From assembly GCF_003672135.1 (NCBI RefSeq), contig NC_039519.1, forward strand, positions 5,766,001-5,830,000: a stretch of 64,000 nucleotides of DNA, written 5' to 3'. Numbering within the stretch: position 1 is the stretch's first letter; each line of letters begins with the position of its first letter. The translations under genes were made by a program, and so were the position numbers. The notes under the pieces are model-generated. The model did no database searches, was not told the origin of the DNA, and was given only the letters and a program-made list of their open reading frames with translations. Positions 41,101-46,194 of the stretch are shown piece by piece. The stretch is from Ooceraea biroi. Taxonomy: Eukaryota > Arthropoda > Insecta > Hymenoptera > Formicidae.

Positions 41101-44100
41101 GTTGTGTTTCACCATGATAACGCTAGACCACGTACAAGTTTGGTCACTCGTGAAAAATTGTTGCAGCTTGGATGGGATGTGTTACCACATCCACCATATT
41201 CGCCAGACCCGGCACCATCAGATTACCATTCGTTTCGTTCTTTGCAAAACGCCTTGAATGGTAAAACCTTGACTGCTGATGAGGATATCAAATCGTTGTT
41301 GGAATAGTTTTTTGCTGAAAAAGATAAGAACTTTTTTGAGCGCGGAATCATGAAGTTGCCTGAAAAATGGCAAAAGATAATCAAACAAAATGGACAATAT
41401 ATTGTTTAATAAAGTTTTTGTTTCCCATGAAAAATTCGCCTTTTATTTATATTAAAAAAACGCAATTACTTTTTGGCCAACCCAATATTATATAGACATA
41501 TTACGGTGAATCTCAATAAATAATCCAATTAGTAAAAATCAGGTAAATCACGCTTGATGGTAAATGTGTTAAGAAATTCTCTCTCTAAAAATACAAGTTG
41601 CCCGTCAATTAGCGTAGTATTATATAATTACCTAAAATAATATTATAATTATAGTATTACCTAAATTTGATCGAGTTCCTCTCTGTTATATTGTTCGAGT
41701 ATATTCGCTCGCTTGTACTCGCAATTATAGTATTGTTGAAATCGATATTATTAATGAATAAACTGGCTAAGCACAATCGGATCCATTTGACATGCAACTA
41801 TAGCAACTACGCCTCGAGGATGAAATACACGTGCAACGTATAACAAAGGGGACAATACCGATTGCGTATACTTAATAATGTACAACGCGTTCTCTACAGT
41901 TATTTCTTACCGTGATTTACTGTATCGATTCGAATTTCAATTACCGTATTTTCGTTCTTCTCATGTTCATGCGATAAAAAACATTCTCGAGAATTATTTG
42001 CTGGATTTAAAGCTGACTCCTTATTCAGAGATCTCACTTTAAATTCCCTACGAAGAAAAAGTGACACAGACGTGAATCTTATCTGCAGTTTTAATTGGAG
42101 AGAGAATAAATTATGAAATCTGTATAGAAAAAAATAGAAAATGATTGTTCATAATATCCTATGTGAGTGTGAAATTTACGCGGGAAACAAGATTAAGATT
42201 ATCTGCTTCAATAAATTTCCACAGCATCCTGGTAAGTGCTGCTTATTTATTTTGCACGAAGGTCCGATGTTTAAAAATGTATCCTTCTAACTAAGGTAAG
42301 TATATCTCCCCCCGTGCCTGATAAAATTTTTAGAGCGGAGATTCGGAAATTTACGTCTTACAGTATTTCACATAATATTTTATTAATGATTTTATGTAAT
42401 CAGATTGTGCGAAATATTGCATCTCTGACACACTATTTTTCACGCAACTTGAAATATTCAGAAGGATGTACAGACGAATCACAGGATCGTAACATCTTCT
42501 CTATCGATTTTCTCGCGATTAGGCGCGATTTCTAATCAATTGCAGGTACGGGAAGCACGTCGTGCCTCACGATCTCACGAAAATAATGCGTTTTCTTTGC
42601 GATTAAATCATAACAGCGTGTTACGTTCCGATGACCCATGATGCACACGATGGATTCGATGTGGGCATTACGTACTTTCACGTTACGATTATCTCGCTTT
42701 CTAGAGCCGTACCGTATCATTAGCGATGAGCCCACCCCAACTAGCGCCGATCACAATGTCGATCATCGATCGGTCAGTCTCTCCCAGCATTCTTGCTCTA
42801 CGTAACCGCTTGACGCGCTAAAACCAACTTTAATTGCGGCTCGTCTTTGCGATGGGAAATCGTGAGAATTTCCCGGCGATAGCGTGACGCCGGCAGACGT
42901 GTAAGTGCCTACGATTAATCTTCCCTAGTTTTGAGATAAGGAGGATTTACGATGGATCCGTTACGTCCGCGTGCGCTAGGAGAAAAGTTTCGTTGATTTA
43001 TCCGAAATGTAGTCGCGACCGACTCGACGTCGCGCTGCAGAAAGATTCGATCGATCCGCGACGCTTTCTCACATACATGTATGAATTATTCGATTCTCGG
43101 TTCTTCTCGAGTCTTCTCGATTCGATATTCTATCAGAGTTAAATTCTTTAAAACTATCTTTTCCAAGAAAACAGTTTTATAAAACTAAATGTACGTAGGA
43201 TTATTCACTAACAACGTGTTTACAGTTCAAAAAGTTTATTAAAGAAAAAATGTCGTTCTATCATTCCTAAATATTTTACTTATACAAAGCTTCAAAAATC
43301 TGCAGAATTAAATAAAATGCAACGTTTATTAGTGTGTCGATAAGTGATTTCCACAACTCGTTGCTTACACGCTATTACATCGGATATCCAGTCCAGATCG
43401 AGACTTGATTAAATTCTTTGCAAGCTTGTGTCCGCTTTTAATCCAATCTCAATTCAATTGAACATACCATTGTAGCGAGTTGCGAGGATAGCGAGAAGCG
43501 TAACGAGACGGAACGGCTTCTTTCAGGCGGGCTCAGCAGAAAGAAAGAACAAACTCTAAAATGGACGGGTAAATTTTCTCGCATGACTCACGGATTCGCG
43601 TGAGCGCAGTTACGAGAATGACGCGGCGTTTGCTGCGAGAATAATTCTCTCGCAATATTTATATGACTACACGTACGCTGTCAGAACTGCAAGGGAGCAT
43701 TTACATTTACTCCGGGATTCCGTGCGAAGTAATGCGCGCAGAATTTCTCCGCCGAGGAATATTAAAATAATCTTTAAAAAAAAGAAGACAGAGAGATAAC
43801 AGTCGCTGCCGTGTCTTTCATCCGTAAAGGAGTCGGCGGTTTCCGTTTCTTACGTTGCATTCCCCGAGAGCGATATTGAGATGTTCTTCTCGTACGTGCC
43901 AAGCCCGCCCCAGCCCGTCCCGTTCGACATTCCTCTCAATATCGTATCTCACGGGGCGAGCGAGCGGGCGGCGTTCCACCGAACTGGTAGCAGGATAGTC
44001 GATAAGTGTGAGGGCTCGTAAAATACGGTAACTCACTCTATGTCGAGACACTGTCTGGTCTGATGGGCAACTCCGCCGCCGCAGGAGCGCGAACAGGAGC

Positions 44101-44224
44101 TGGGCGACGACCATGGTCCCCAGTTGCCCCCCTCGGGCTCGTCCGTGTCCAGCACGAAGCTGCTGGGCAGATAACTCTCGCCGTGTTGTCGACGGTGCCT
44201 TCCGTGCCTTAATTTTATATGATG
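1991..44224 (-). CDS. Ppn: Papilin/lacunin, extracellular-matrix protein (37 exons, 5' end missing)
   Basis: Large secreted basement-membrane glycoprotein. Insect papilin/lacunin is known from matrix laid down during epithelial and embryonic morphogenesis. Exons, 5' to 3' on the minus strand: 44224-44037, 38655-38595, 31402-31320, 30010-29860, 29684-29561, 29301-29221, 29107-28935, 28638-28503, 28010-27667, 27405-27226, 27121-26948, 25796-25614, 25387-25246, 23680-23574, 23331-22902, 17728-17276, 17152-16628, 16512-16176, 16091-15967, 14988-14779, 14545-14147, 11127-10771, 10526-10350, 10172-9993, 9210-9031, 8100-7930, 7439-6978, 6863-6453, 6286-6074, 5971-5771, 5059-4820, 4618-4299, 4137-3987, 3634-3113, 2658-2503, 2392-2279, 2193-1991. 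Every junction was placed by hand at GT/AG sites and all phases agree, giving 2887 codons and a TAA. Domain order and the terminal PLAC match papilin. The weakest donors are at 28934, 25613 and 16175. The signal-peptide exon was not found. Confidence 0.95.
2279..2658 (-). CDS. Ppn: Papilin exons: Ig domain 3
   Basis: Two phase-1 exons, 2658-2503 and 2392-2279, that together make the third Ig domain. The first half has ISIGCTVDG and PRVLWYKDD; the second has NREDSGRYRCEASNEYS, the conserved D-x-G-x-Y-x-C turn before the second cysteine. The acceptor at 2393-2394 and donor GTACGA at 2502-2497 restore the frame through a Glu codon. It ends at GTGAGTGA (2278-2271), after which the PLAC exon follows in frame. 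Confidence 0.92.
2996..3001 (-). promoter_or_regulatory. Candidate polyadenylation signal AATAAA inside papilin
   Basis: A perfect AATAAA on the minus strand, 52 bases downstream of the read-through stop at 3054. In AT-rich intron sequence it may be chance, but the distance from a stop codon is suitable for a short terminal exon. Confidence 0.3.
3054..3113 (-). other. Possible alternative 3' end of papilin (intron retention, hydrophobic tail)
   Basis: If the donor at 3112-3111 is not used, the frame continues for 19 residues (GETTLVYFYVAGIFLVWLR) to a TGA at 3054. The tail is strongly hydrophobic and ends in one Arg. An AATAAA signal on the minus strand lies at 3001-2996, about 52 bases past this stop. 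Together these would make a short isoform lacking Ig3 and PLAC. The frame and the signal are seen in the sequence; use of this end is inference. Confidence 0.35.
3113..3634 (-). CDS. Ppn: Papilin exon: Ig domain 2 and Pro/Tyr-rich linker
   Basis: A 522-base phase-1 exon. The first half is a complete I-set-like Ig domain (SPITLHCYAMG, PIVTWWRGD, SLGIYTCQAFNGIG). The second half is an extended linker rich in Pro, Tyr and Thr (PPRRPTTEKPQYPYRPTR and onwards), with no cysteine. The splice donor GTGAGA follows Phe-Lys-G at 3113. Reading through it gives the alternative hydrophobic end described separately. Confidence 0.92.
3987..4618 (-). CDS. Ppn: Papilin exons: WAP domain and Ig domain 1
   Basis: Two exons, 4618-4299 and 4137-3987. 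The first opens with an eight-cysteine WAP (four-disulphide core) domain: HCPRV, RCEQEC, DADCPGESKCCDSGCGTSC. A Pro/Thr-rich linker follows, then the N-terminal half of an Ig domain (YVTLKCVALG, TITWRKD). The second exon completes that Ig fold (INLYTYDRGTYVCTADNGLG). The intron cuts the Ig domain in phase 0 after Thr-Thr-Leu. Confidence 0.92.
4820..5059 (-). CDS. Ppn: Papilin exon: antistasin-like Cys-rich segment
   Basis: A 240-base phase-1 exon of 80 residues rich in cysteine: CAEAKEECNIIRCPYG, then YVDPQDCERCRCVDPC, CRAQICPDGTRC and a Tyr/Ser tail ending in a cysteine. The spacing resembles antistasin-type or related small Cys-knot inhibitor motifs seen at this place in lacunin/papilin. 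I am confident that it is coding and extracellular, less so about the exact domain name. The acceptor is at 5060-5062 (TTACAG) and the donor is GTAAGT at 4819-4814. Confidence 0.87.
5771..6286 (-). CDS. Ppn: Papilin exons: Kunitz domains 10 and 11
   Basis: Two phase-1 exons, 6286-6074 and 5971-5771. Domain 10 (CNLPMDSGPC, YGGCDGNANRF) has Arg at P1, the second basic P1 in the protein. Domain 11 (CKEPVDSGSC, YTGCGGNRNRF) has Thr at P1. The acceptor of the second exon was placed at 5972-5973 because it restores phase after the GTATGT donor of the first. The joined sequence reads through Asn-Leu-Ser-Ser-Ser-Asn-Ser without a stop. Confidence 0.91.
6453..6863 (-). CDS. Ppn: Papilin exon: Kunitz domains 8 and 9
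   Basis: A 411-base phase-1 exon with two Kunitz domains and a short linker (HPPAVTPLVTQ and following). Domain 8: CTLPKVVGPC with Ser at P1, then YSGCEGNKNRF. Domain 9: CLASADYGDC with Asp at P1, then YGGCGGNANRF. An acidic P1 makes trypsin-type inhibition by domain 9 very unlikely. The donor at 6452 is GTGAGA. Confidence 0.92.
6978..7439 (-). CDS. Ppn: Papilin exon: Kunitz domains 6 and 7
   Basis: A 462-base phase-1 exon with two Kunitz domains joined by about 45 residues of Thr/Pro-containing linker (ETAVTTPPPLRHLEF and following). Domain 6 has CLLPALMGDC with His at P1; domain 7 has CFLPDEHGPC with Ser at P1. Both keep YYGGC and six cysteines. The two domains in one exon suggest loss of an intron between formerly separate Kunitz exons, or a unit that was duplicated and then fused. 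Confidence 0.92.
7930..8100 (-). CDS. Ppn: Papilin exon: Kunitz domain 5
   Basis: A single phase-1-to-phase-1 exon of 171 bases encoding one Kunitz domain: CTLPRAEGTC, WYFDQSENRC, YYTGCGGNKNNF and CESDC. P1 is Thr. The usual YGGC is YTGC here. The acceptor (TTAACAG, 8101-8103 side) lies next to a half-length foldback transposon at 8285-8545 in the upstream intron. Confidence 0.92.
8285..8545. mobile_element. Half-length foldback MITE (right arm only)
   Basis: This stretch matches the right arm of the complete foldback element at 33314-33945, including the terminal CTCACCCTG and the TACGT/ATATCATACC internal segment, but the opposite arm is missing. The left edge is near the CAGTGACCTT block at 8285. 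It sits in the intron upstream of Kunitz domain 5. Loss of one arm would relieve the hairpin. Confidence 0.75.
9031..10526 (-). CDS. Ppn: Papilin exons: Kunitz domains 2, 3 and 4
   Basis: Three symmetrical phase-1 exons (10526-10350, 10172-9993, 9210-9031), each holding exactly one Kunitz/BPTI domain with six cysteines and the YGGC.GN.N.F core. P1 residues are Glu (GPCEGYHPKW), Ala (GPCAGNFTRW) and Pro (GPCPGSALRW). None would be expected to give classical trypsin inhibition, and Pro at P1 is especially unfavourable for a canonical inhibitor loop. The 0.8-kb intron between domains 3 and 4 shows no recognisable feature. Confidence 0.93.
10771..11127 (-). CDS. Ppn: Papilin exon: last two CCPDG repeats plus Kunitz domain 1
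   Basis: A fusion exon of 357 bases. It begins with two CCPDG-type repeats (YKCCSDG and FGCCPDG) and continues into the first Kunitz/BPTI domain, with the full six-Cys pattern: CGLKKDRGSC, WFYDTDYGGC, FWYGGCEGNENRF and ECKEVC. The residue after the second Kunitz cysteine (P1) is Arg, so this is one of only two Kunitz domains in the protein with a trypsin-type basic P1. Both ends are phase 1. The intron upstream is the one carrying the expanded mariner at 11351-14110. Confidence 0.93.
11351..14110 (+). mobile_element. Mariner element with internally quadruplicated catalytic half
   Basis: Flanked by TA on both sides, with inverted ends sharing GTGTGATTTAGTTTTGAGGG. The transposase N terminus starts at 11519 (HTH region WFRRFKSGD and DRTTVTKHL are visible). 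From about 11930 to 13950 the segment encoding TGDEKW, RDNARPH and CDYYLF is repeated four times head to tail with a period of 505-506 bases (units start at 11930, 12435, 12941, 13446). The usual mariner order is a single copy with D,D34D spacing. Frameshifts and a stop at 13681 rule out function. It is inserted in the papilin intron between 14147 and 11127, opposite in strand. Confidence 0.93.
11519..13943 (+). pseudogene. Mariner transposase pseudogene, C-terminal half repeated four times
   Basis: Begins MQLPKQHFRHALLLFF, reads a mariner paired-type HTH region, then a stop after KIQK at about 11857. The remainder continues in other frames. Each of the four C-terminal units contains WVDPGEPSTS, then CIWWDSV, a frameshift, and YYELLNPHE to DEWIN with a stop. 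Only unit 2 (12596-12937) keeps an intact AYSSDIAPCDYYLF, which shows the D34D spacing; the other units lost one base in the preceding CACCCC run. Every unit has the same break after WWDS, so the copy was dead before it was amplified. Confidence 0.9.
14147..16512 (-). CDS. Ppn: Papilin exons: twelve CCPDG (lagrin-like) repeats
   Basis: Four exons (16512-16176, 16091-15967, 14988-14779, 14545-14147) encode repeats of about 25-30 residues built on F/Y-G-C-C-P-D-G, then a short A-x-G-P-N-F turn and G-C. By exon I count three, two, two and five copies; two more lie in the following Kunitz exon, for fourteen in all. This motif matches the lagrin repeats described for Manduca lacunin as I remember them. 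The repeats are Cys-dense and must be disulphide-bonded. The repeat straddling 16176 to 16091 is split after a GA dinucleotide, using a GTCAGT donor. A nested foldback element (15029-15940) sits in the third intron. Confidence 0.9.
15252..15278. repeat. Short degenerate TTAGG-like tract
   Basis: On the minus strand this reads as about five consecutive GGTTA/GATTA pentamers, close to the insect telomere repeat TTAGG. It directly abuts the nested GC-rich element. It could be an interstitial telomere-like seed or simply the low-complexity end of the element. Confidence 0.5.
15279..15553. mobile_element. GC-rich nested foldback element
   Basis: Inverted arms begin GGTTAGGTTATATTTTCCGA and share the CTGGAGCCCC and GGAGGGCGGG/GCCCCTCCCC blocks around a non-palindromic centre (about 15388-15450). 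The base composition is far more GC-rich than the host intron. It sits inside the 15029-15940 element and must therefore be the younger insertion. Confidence 0.7.
16628..17728 (-). CDS. Ppn: Papilin exons: mucin-like Ser/Thr/Glu-rich region
   Basis: Two exons (17728-17276 and 17152-16628) encode about 325 residues made almost entirely of Thr, Ser, Glu, Gly and Asp, with imperfect repeats of the type TTESGETTESG and TTDPTETTDD. There are no cysteines and no folded domain. Such stretches are usually heavily O-glycosylated and extended, so this probably works as a spacer between the N-terminal papilin cassette and the C-terminal inhibitor-like array. The repeats are imperfect at codon level, so the segment is prone to length change. 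Strong minus-strand splice signals (acceptor CTGTTTAG at 17729, donor GTGAGA at 17275) support it as coding. Confidence 0.85.
17809..22816. mobile_element. Expanded TTAA-site element made of nine palindromic units
   Basis: TTAA occurs directly outside both ends (17805-17808 and 22817-22820) and the ends are inverted copies starting GGGGGGAGCCTGCTTTAGAA, as in piggyBac-type MITEs. Inside are nine units, each a palindrome of about 250-base arms, starting (CGCCTGTAG) at 17956, 18421, 18968, 19515, 20061, 20608, 21155, 21701 and 22247. The spacing is 546-547 bases except for the first (465). No transposase is encoded. It fills the intron between the acidic exon (22902) and the mucin exon (17728) of papilin. 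Confidence 0.9.
22902..23680 (-). CDS. Ppn: Papilin exons: acidic poly-Glu and Ser-Gly/RGD segment
   Basis: Two exons (23680-23574 and 23331-22902). The first encodes a Pro/Thr-rich start and a run of about 14 glutamates broken by one cysteine. The second encodes about 143 residues of low-complexity acidic Ser/Thr/Gly sequence with no cysteine. It contains an RGD tripeptide (bases 23235-23227) followed closely by DLGSGEGSGDEDF, which looks like a clustered glycosaminoglycan attachment site, and a further EEGSGAS motif. Papilin is known as a proteoglycan-like glycoprotein, so chain attachment here is plausible; whether the sites are used is inference. The exon ends at a GTACGT donor that opens the 5-kb intron filled by the TTAA element. 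Confidence 0.85.
23767..24670 (+). mobile_element. Pogo/Tigger-like transposon remnant
   Basis: TA-flanked ends are inverted copies (GAGGAGAATCCCC... and ...GGGGACTTTCCTC). Inside, a plus-strand stretch at about 24300-24375 reads METRKRR-type sequence (ETRKRRQWNREDLAKAVAAV), resembling the start of the pipsqueak/CENP-B HTH domain of pogo-family transposases. It is cut off soon after by a stop. A short upstream piece (MSKELE then a GTAAGT-like site, about 23948) may be a first exon. The catalytic region is missing. Confidence 0.55.
25246..28010 (-). CDS. Ppn: Papilin exons: TSP1 repeats 2 to 7
   Basis: Five exons (28010-27667, 27405-27226, 27121-26948, 25796-25614, 25387-25246) complete TSP1 repeat 2 and encode repeats 3 to 7. 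Each repeat has a Trp-led start (for example WVEGPWSPC, WHEGPWKP, WFASQWSE, WFAGPWSK) and a CxxxC core (CTKQC, CDHIC, CEEKC, CSAIC, CSQPC). With the first exon this makes seven TSP1 repeats, the number I recall for lacunin. Repeats 4 to 7 are each cut by a phase-0 intron immediately before the CxxxC core. One of these introns carries a 1-kb foldback element (25918-26903). Confidence 0.94.
25918..26903. mobile_element. Foldback element with repeated subterminal motifs
   Basis: The ends read ACCCAG and CTGGGT with related inner sequence. Both subterminal zones carry several copies, in opposite orientation, of a 35-60 base motif containing GGCAGATTGGCAGCAGAAAC and CCGAGCAAGATCTGC (left 26058-26250; right, inverted, about 26680-26800). 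The centre is unrelated and holds three small hairpins. No coding capacity. It lies in the papilin intron between TSP1 repeats 5 and 6. Confidence 0.65.
26297..26451. other. Cluster of three short perfect hairpins
   Basis: GCACCGC-TAC-GCGGTGC at 26297-26313, ACGTCGAG-TTCTTA-CTCGACGT at 26316-26337, and CATGGA-CAACG-TCCATG at 26435-26451. They lie in the centre of the foldback element and could be a trace of another inserted element such as a Helitron end; this is not established. Confidence 0.45.
28503..38655 (-). CDS. Ppn: Papilin exons: ADAMTS-type Cys-rich and spacer module
   Basis: Seven exons (38655-38595, 31402-31320, 30010-29860, 29684-29561, 29301-29221, 29107-28935, 28638-28503) form the papilin-cassette core. 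The first encodes the end of the first TSP1 repeat (RRFFSCNVQ). The next two carry the Cys-rich part, with FRAEQCAEFN and then a CELNCMPRGERFFY segment. The fourth has the CRECGGDGSDCNTV motif that closes the Cys-rich region. The last three form the beta-rich spacer (IPEGATNIAIRE, YYLNGNWRID, YVVLLYQDRNVGVHYEYS) and run into the second TSP1 repeat (CSASCGGG). This is the region shared with ADAMTS proteases, but no metalloprotease domain is present, as expected for an ADAMTS-like protein. The long introns here hold foldback transposons. Confidence 0.94.
30070..30648. mobile_element. Full-length palindromic MITE (CAGGGTGG ends)
   Basis: A nearly perfect 579-bp palindrome centred near 30355. It starts CAGGGTGGCCCATTTTAATT and ends with its complement, flanked by TA. 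The two arms of about 285 bases differ at only a few positions, so the transcript of either strand would fold into one long hairpin. It sits in the papilin intron between 31320 and 30010. Confidence 0.88.
31403..33313. other. Papilin intron, no further feature recognised
   Basis: Intron sequence between 38595 and 31402. The part from about 32450 to 33140 is more GC-rich, but no splice-compatible exon or domain was found. Confidence 0.4.
33314..33945. mobile_element. Foldback MITE (CAGGGTGAGGCAC ends)
   Basis: Inverted arms start CAGGGTGAGGCACCTGAATA and meet near 33600-33690. The arms include the AGGTCATATGAA/TTCATATGACCT and GATGCGCACATTG blocks. TA flanks both ends. This is the complete version of the half copy at 8285-8545. 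Confidence 0.85.
33946..35829. other. AT-rich intron, no gene recognised
   Basis: Papilin intron sequence, very AT-rich between 34230 and 34620. Only chance reading frames. Confidence 0.4.
35830..36030. repeat. Two-copy local tandem duplication (~108-bp period)
   Basis: Two diverged direct copies starting at TCATAATTTTTCTATAAACC (about 35830 and 35938), both ending near CACAATGGTGT, with a few substitutions and a small indel between them. Confidence 0.85.
36520..37080 (+). other. 186-codon open frame, coding status doubtful
   Basis: Open plus-strand frame inside a papilin intron, starting MQGILSSLFVLLVTRSKSAT, which looks weakly like a signal peptide. No recognised domain, and no repeat or transposon homology that I know. 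The surrounding DNA is fairly GC-rich, which lengthens chance frames. Kept only because of its length. Confidence 0.15.
38775..38877. repeat. Direct repeat, left copy flanking the mariner pair
   Basis: About 100 bases (TATATAGACATATTACGGTG onwards) that recur in the same orientation at 41488-41585, directly after the second mariner. The copies differ at several positions, so the duplication is older than the mariner insertions. Confidence 0.8.
38897..40170 (+). mobile_element. Mariner element, copy A of a tandem pair
   Basis: 1274 bp with TA on both sides and inverted ends starting TTGGGTTGGCCAAAAAGTAA. The plus strand carries a mariner transposase gene (39082-40095) broken as described in the pseudogene entry. 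Copy B lies 40 bases downstream in the same orientation. Both are in the papilin intron between the first two recognised exons, opposite in strand to papilin. Confidence 0.95.
39082..40095 (+). pseudogene. Mariner transposase, broken (copy A)
   Basis: Starts MENQKEHFPHIFFYYFRKGK and keeps TGDEKW, HHDNARP and PAPSDYHSF, so all three catalytic Asp positions are present. An open frame runs to 39993, but it hides two compensating frameshifts: between about 39556 and 39668 the encoded residues are out of the ancestral frame. The proper WSKRDEPAE and SVWWD motifs are readable in another frame there. A TAG after SLLE (39991-39993) cuts off the C-terminal FFAEKDKNFFERGIMKL segment, which otherwise stays in frame to 40095. 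Confidence 0.9.
40211..41485 (+). mobile_element. Mariner element, copy B of a tandem pair
   Basis: 1275 bp, TA-flanked, with the same ends as copy A and only a handful of substitutions from it. It is separated from copy A by a 40-base pure A/T linker (40171-40210). Confidence 0.95.
40396..41409 (+). pseudogene. Mariner transposase, broken (copy B)
   Basis: Carries the same hidden double frameshift and the same premature stop after SLLE (at 41305-41307) as copy A. Differences from copy A are a few residues (for example Asn for Lys in HKxLSD, Arg for His in VNxKG). Shared lesions mean the two copies descend from one already defective source, by duplication or by mobilisation in trans. Confidence 0.9.
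41488..41585. repeat. Direct repeat, right copy flanking the mariner pair
   Basis: Partner of 38775-38877, starting TATATAGACATATTACGGTG and ending near the TGGTAAATGTGTT block. Confidence 0.8.
41586..44036. other. Intron, no gene recognised
   Basis: Intron sequence before the first recognised papilin exon. It becomes more GC- and CpG-rich from about 42550. No exon with consistent splice signals was found. Confidence 0.4.
44037..44224 (-). CDS. Ppn: Papilin exon: first TSP1 repeat
   Basis: First recognised coding exon. It opens with a basic His/Arg-rich stretch, then an acidic linker, then a TSP1 repeat with the W..W motif (NWGPWSSPSSC) and the CSRSCGGG core typical of the papilin and ADAMTS N-terminal repeat. 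The acceptor is at 44225 (TTGCAG) and the exon starts in phase 0. The donor is GTGAGT at 44036-44031, in phase 2. The gap to the next exon is 5.4 kb and carries two mariner copies. The exon must be preceded by at least one more coding exon, because there is no convincing start codon or signal peptide directly upstream. Confidence 0.93.
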
Positions 44225-45061
44225 CTGCAACAAGCAGAGGTAAATTTATTACGGCGTGCTCGCGTCTCCTCGTTTCGCGCCGCGCCGTGCACCGGGACCG
44301 AGAGAGTCCGGAGGTATCTCGGGGTCGCGGCCGGGGTCGCGAAAAAGATGTGGCCTGCCGTGAGAACGTAGGTGCGAGGGAAACATTTCGCGCTAAGTGC
44401 CCCCCTCGTTCACCTGCGGCCTCCGCCTCCGGAGAACCGTCCGCTGGACGTACAGGTGAGCTTCGTGGATAACAATGGTACCCGCGATTGCCGTGCTGCA
44501 ATGGGGCACTTTGGTCCCTCGAGCTGAAAGCGGCTCACGTATACCGCGCGAAGAAACCGTATCCAGGAAACTCACCTGATTTTTATTTGCTATTCTTTTT
44601 GTGAGGATCTATGATTATCGGTACTCCTATTTTTGTATCCTCAACAAGTTTATATAATAAAATTATTAATTACTAAGATTGCAGTTTTATCAATTTCAAA
44701 TTGGTAAGTGCAGAGTTTAAGATTAATGACATCCAGAATCGTGGGAACAGAAATTTGTTGCTGAGGTAAGTCACTGATATCTTGAACAAATTATTTTACC
44801 GAGTAATTATATGCACGATACATTGCGAGACATTTTCGAACTTCCTGCATCGCAATTTCCCACTGAAGATTGCGCTTTGCCTCGCGACAAGTCGAGGAAA
44901 CCGCTGCGAACGATTTTTACGGTGCTATCGTTGTCACGGTATATTGACGCCAAATTGTGCCTAAACAGCGGGATGCCCGCAAAATCCGTAGACGTTCGCC
45001 GCGTCTAATAAGCGCACCGGGAATACGCAGCGAGATGAAACTTTATACATCGTAAATTATA
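44225..45061. other. GC-rich flank upstream of the first recognised exon
   Basis: Contains CpG-rich sequence at 44225-44580 and then AT-rich DNA. No start codon with a signal peptide on the minus strand that connects to 44224. Confidence 0.4.
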
Positions 45062-45605
45062 CAGGGTGGCCCATTTTAATTTATACAGTCGATTTTTTAA
45101 AAAACTAAAAGAGATACGAAAAACTGTTTCAGACAGACTAAAAGTAAAACAGATTAAAAAAGTTAGAATTCTAACTTCCGGTCTGAAATTATTTTTTAAT
45201 GAGACATGGTATTTTTTATTACGGATTCGGATTCTACGCGAGAAAACATGCAACTTTTGTCTGAAACATTTTTCCGAAAAATGTCATCTTATGTCCTTAA
45301 AATGATCTTCAAGATGAGTTTTGAGGACATTTTAAGGACATAAGATGACATTTTTCGGAAAAATGTTTCAGACAAAAGTTACTTACTTTTCGATGGAGAA
45401 TAAGAATCTGCAATAAAAAGTTGGGGTTTCAATTTAAGAAATTGAAGGTGATCTTCGCGTGACCTTCAAACGACTATTCAAGGTCAAACCAATGGTATCA
45501 TCTTATGTTCCCCTCGAAATCGTGACATGTCTGTCTGAAACATTTTTTCGTATCTCTTTTAGTTTTTTAAAAAATCGACTGTATAAATTAAAATGGGCCA
45601 CCCTG
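45062..45605. mobile_element. Rearranged copy of the CAGGGTGG palindromic MITE
   Basis: Same ends and same right arm as the element at 30070-30648. About 108 bases of the left arm (roughly 45142-45250) are replaced by unrelated sequence, so the hairpin is interrupted there. Flanked by TA. Confidence 0.85.
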
Positions 45606-46194
45606 TATACTAGCATCGTACGTGTTAATGTTGCGGGCACTCACGGTAAAATCGCGACGGATAAAAACGATCTATTAACTGCCCGGAAATTTACGCTCTA
45701 AACTAATTTTCGAATGTACGGAGTCGCAAAAACGTGCAGGACTTTTGCTTCCTGAAGGAGAAGTGGCCATATAACATTTCAATGGCCAAGTCCTTCTCTG
45801 GCGAGTGTCCAAAGCAGTTTGCATTCGCCGGTTGTAAAGTGCATGCGCGGTTCCCAATAAAATTATCAGCCACCCTGCTGGCATTCGAGCGCCCCTTGCC
45901 GGATACGGTTCTCTATTTAACGACGCTTTCGTCGCTAAACGATCGTTTCTCGATCGAACGCGCTCCCGGATACAACTGCGAGCATGTCTTGTTCAGCAGC
46001 TCGTATTTGGTTACTGGTCTCCAATAGTCAATTCGCAAAAGTAATGGACCTGCACAGATTTCTCGCACAGTACTTTTAAAACAGTTCCAAAGCTGGAAAT
46101 TGTAATGTTAATCGAGATAATTCCTAATAATTATTACAGCGTTTGGTATTTACGTTTAAATGATTCTGAAAAACGAGATAATATTTAGTTTATA

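Noticed and set aside
43818..44501. 227-codon Arg-rich minus-strand frame
   Set aside because: It overlaps the first TSP1 exon in another frame in CpG-rich DNA; no domain.
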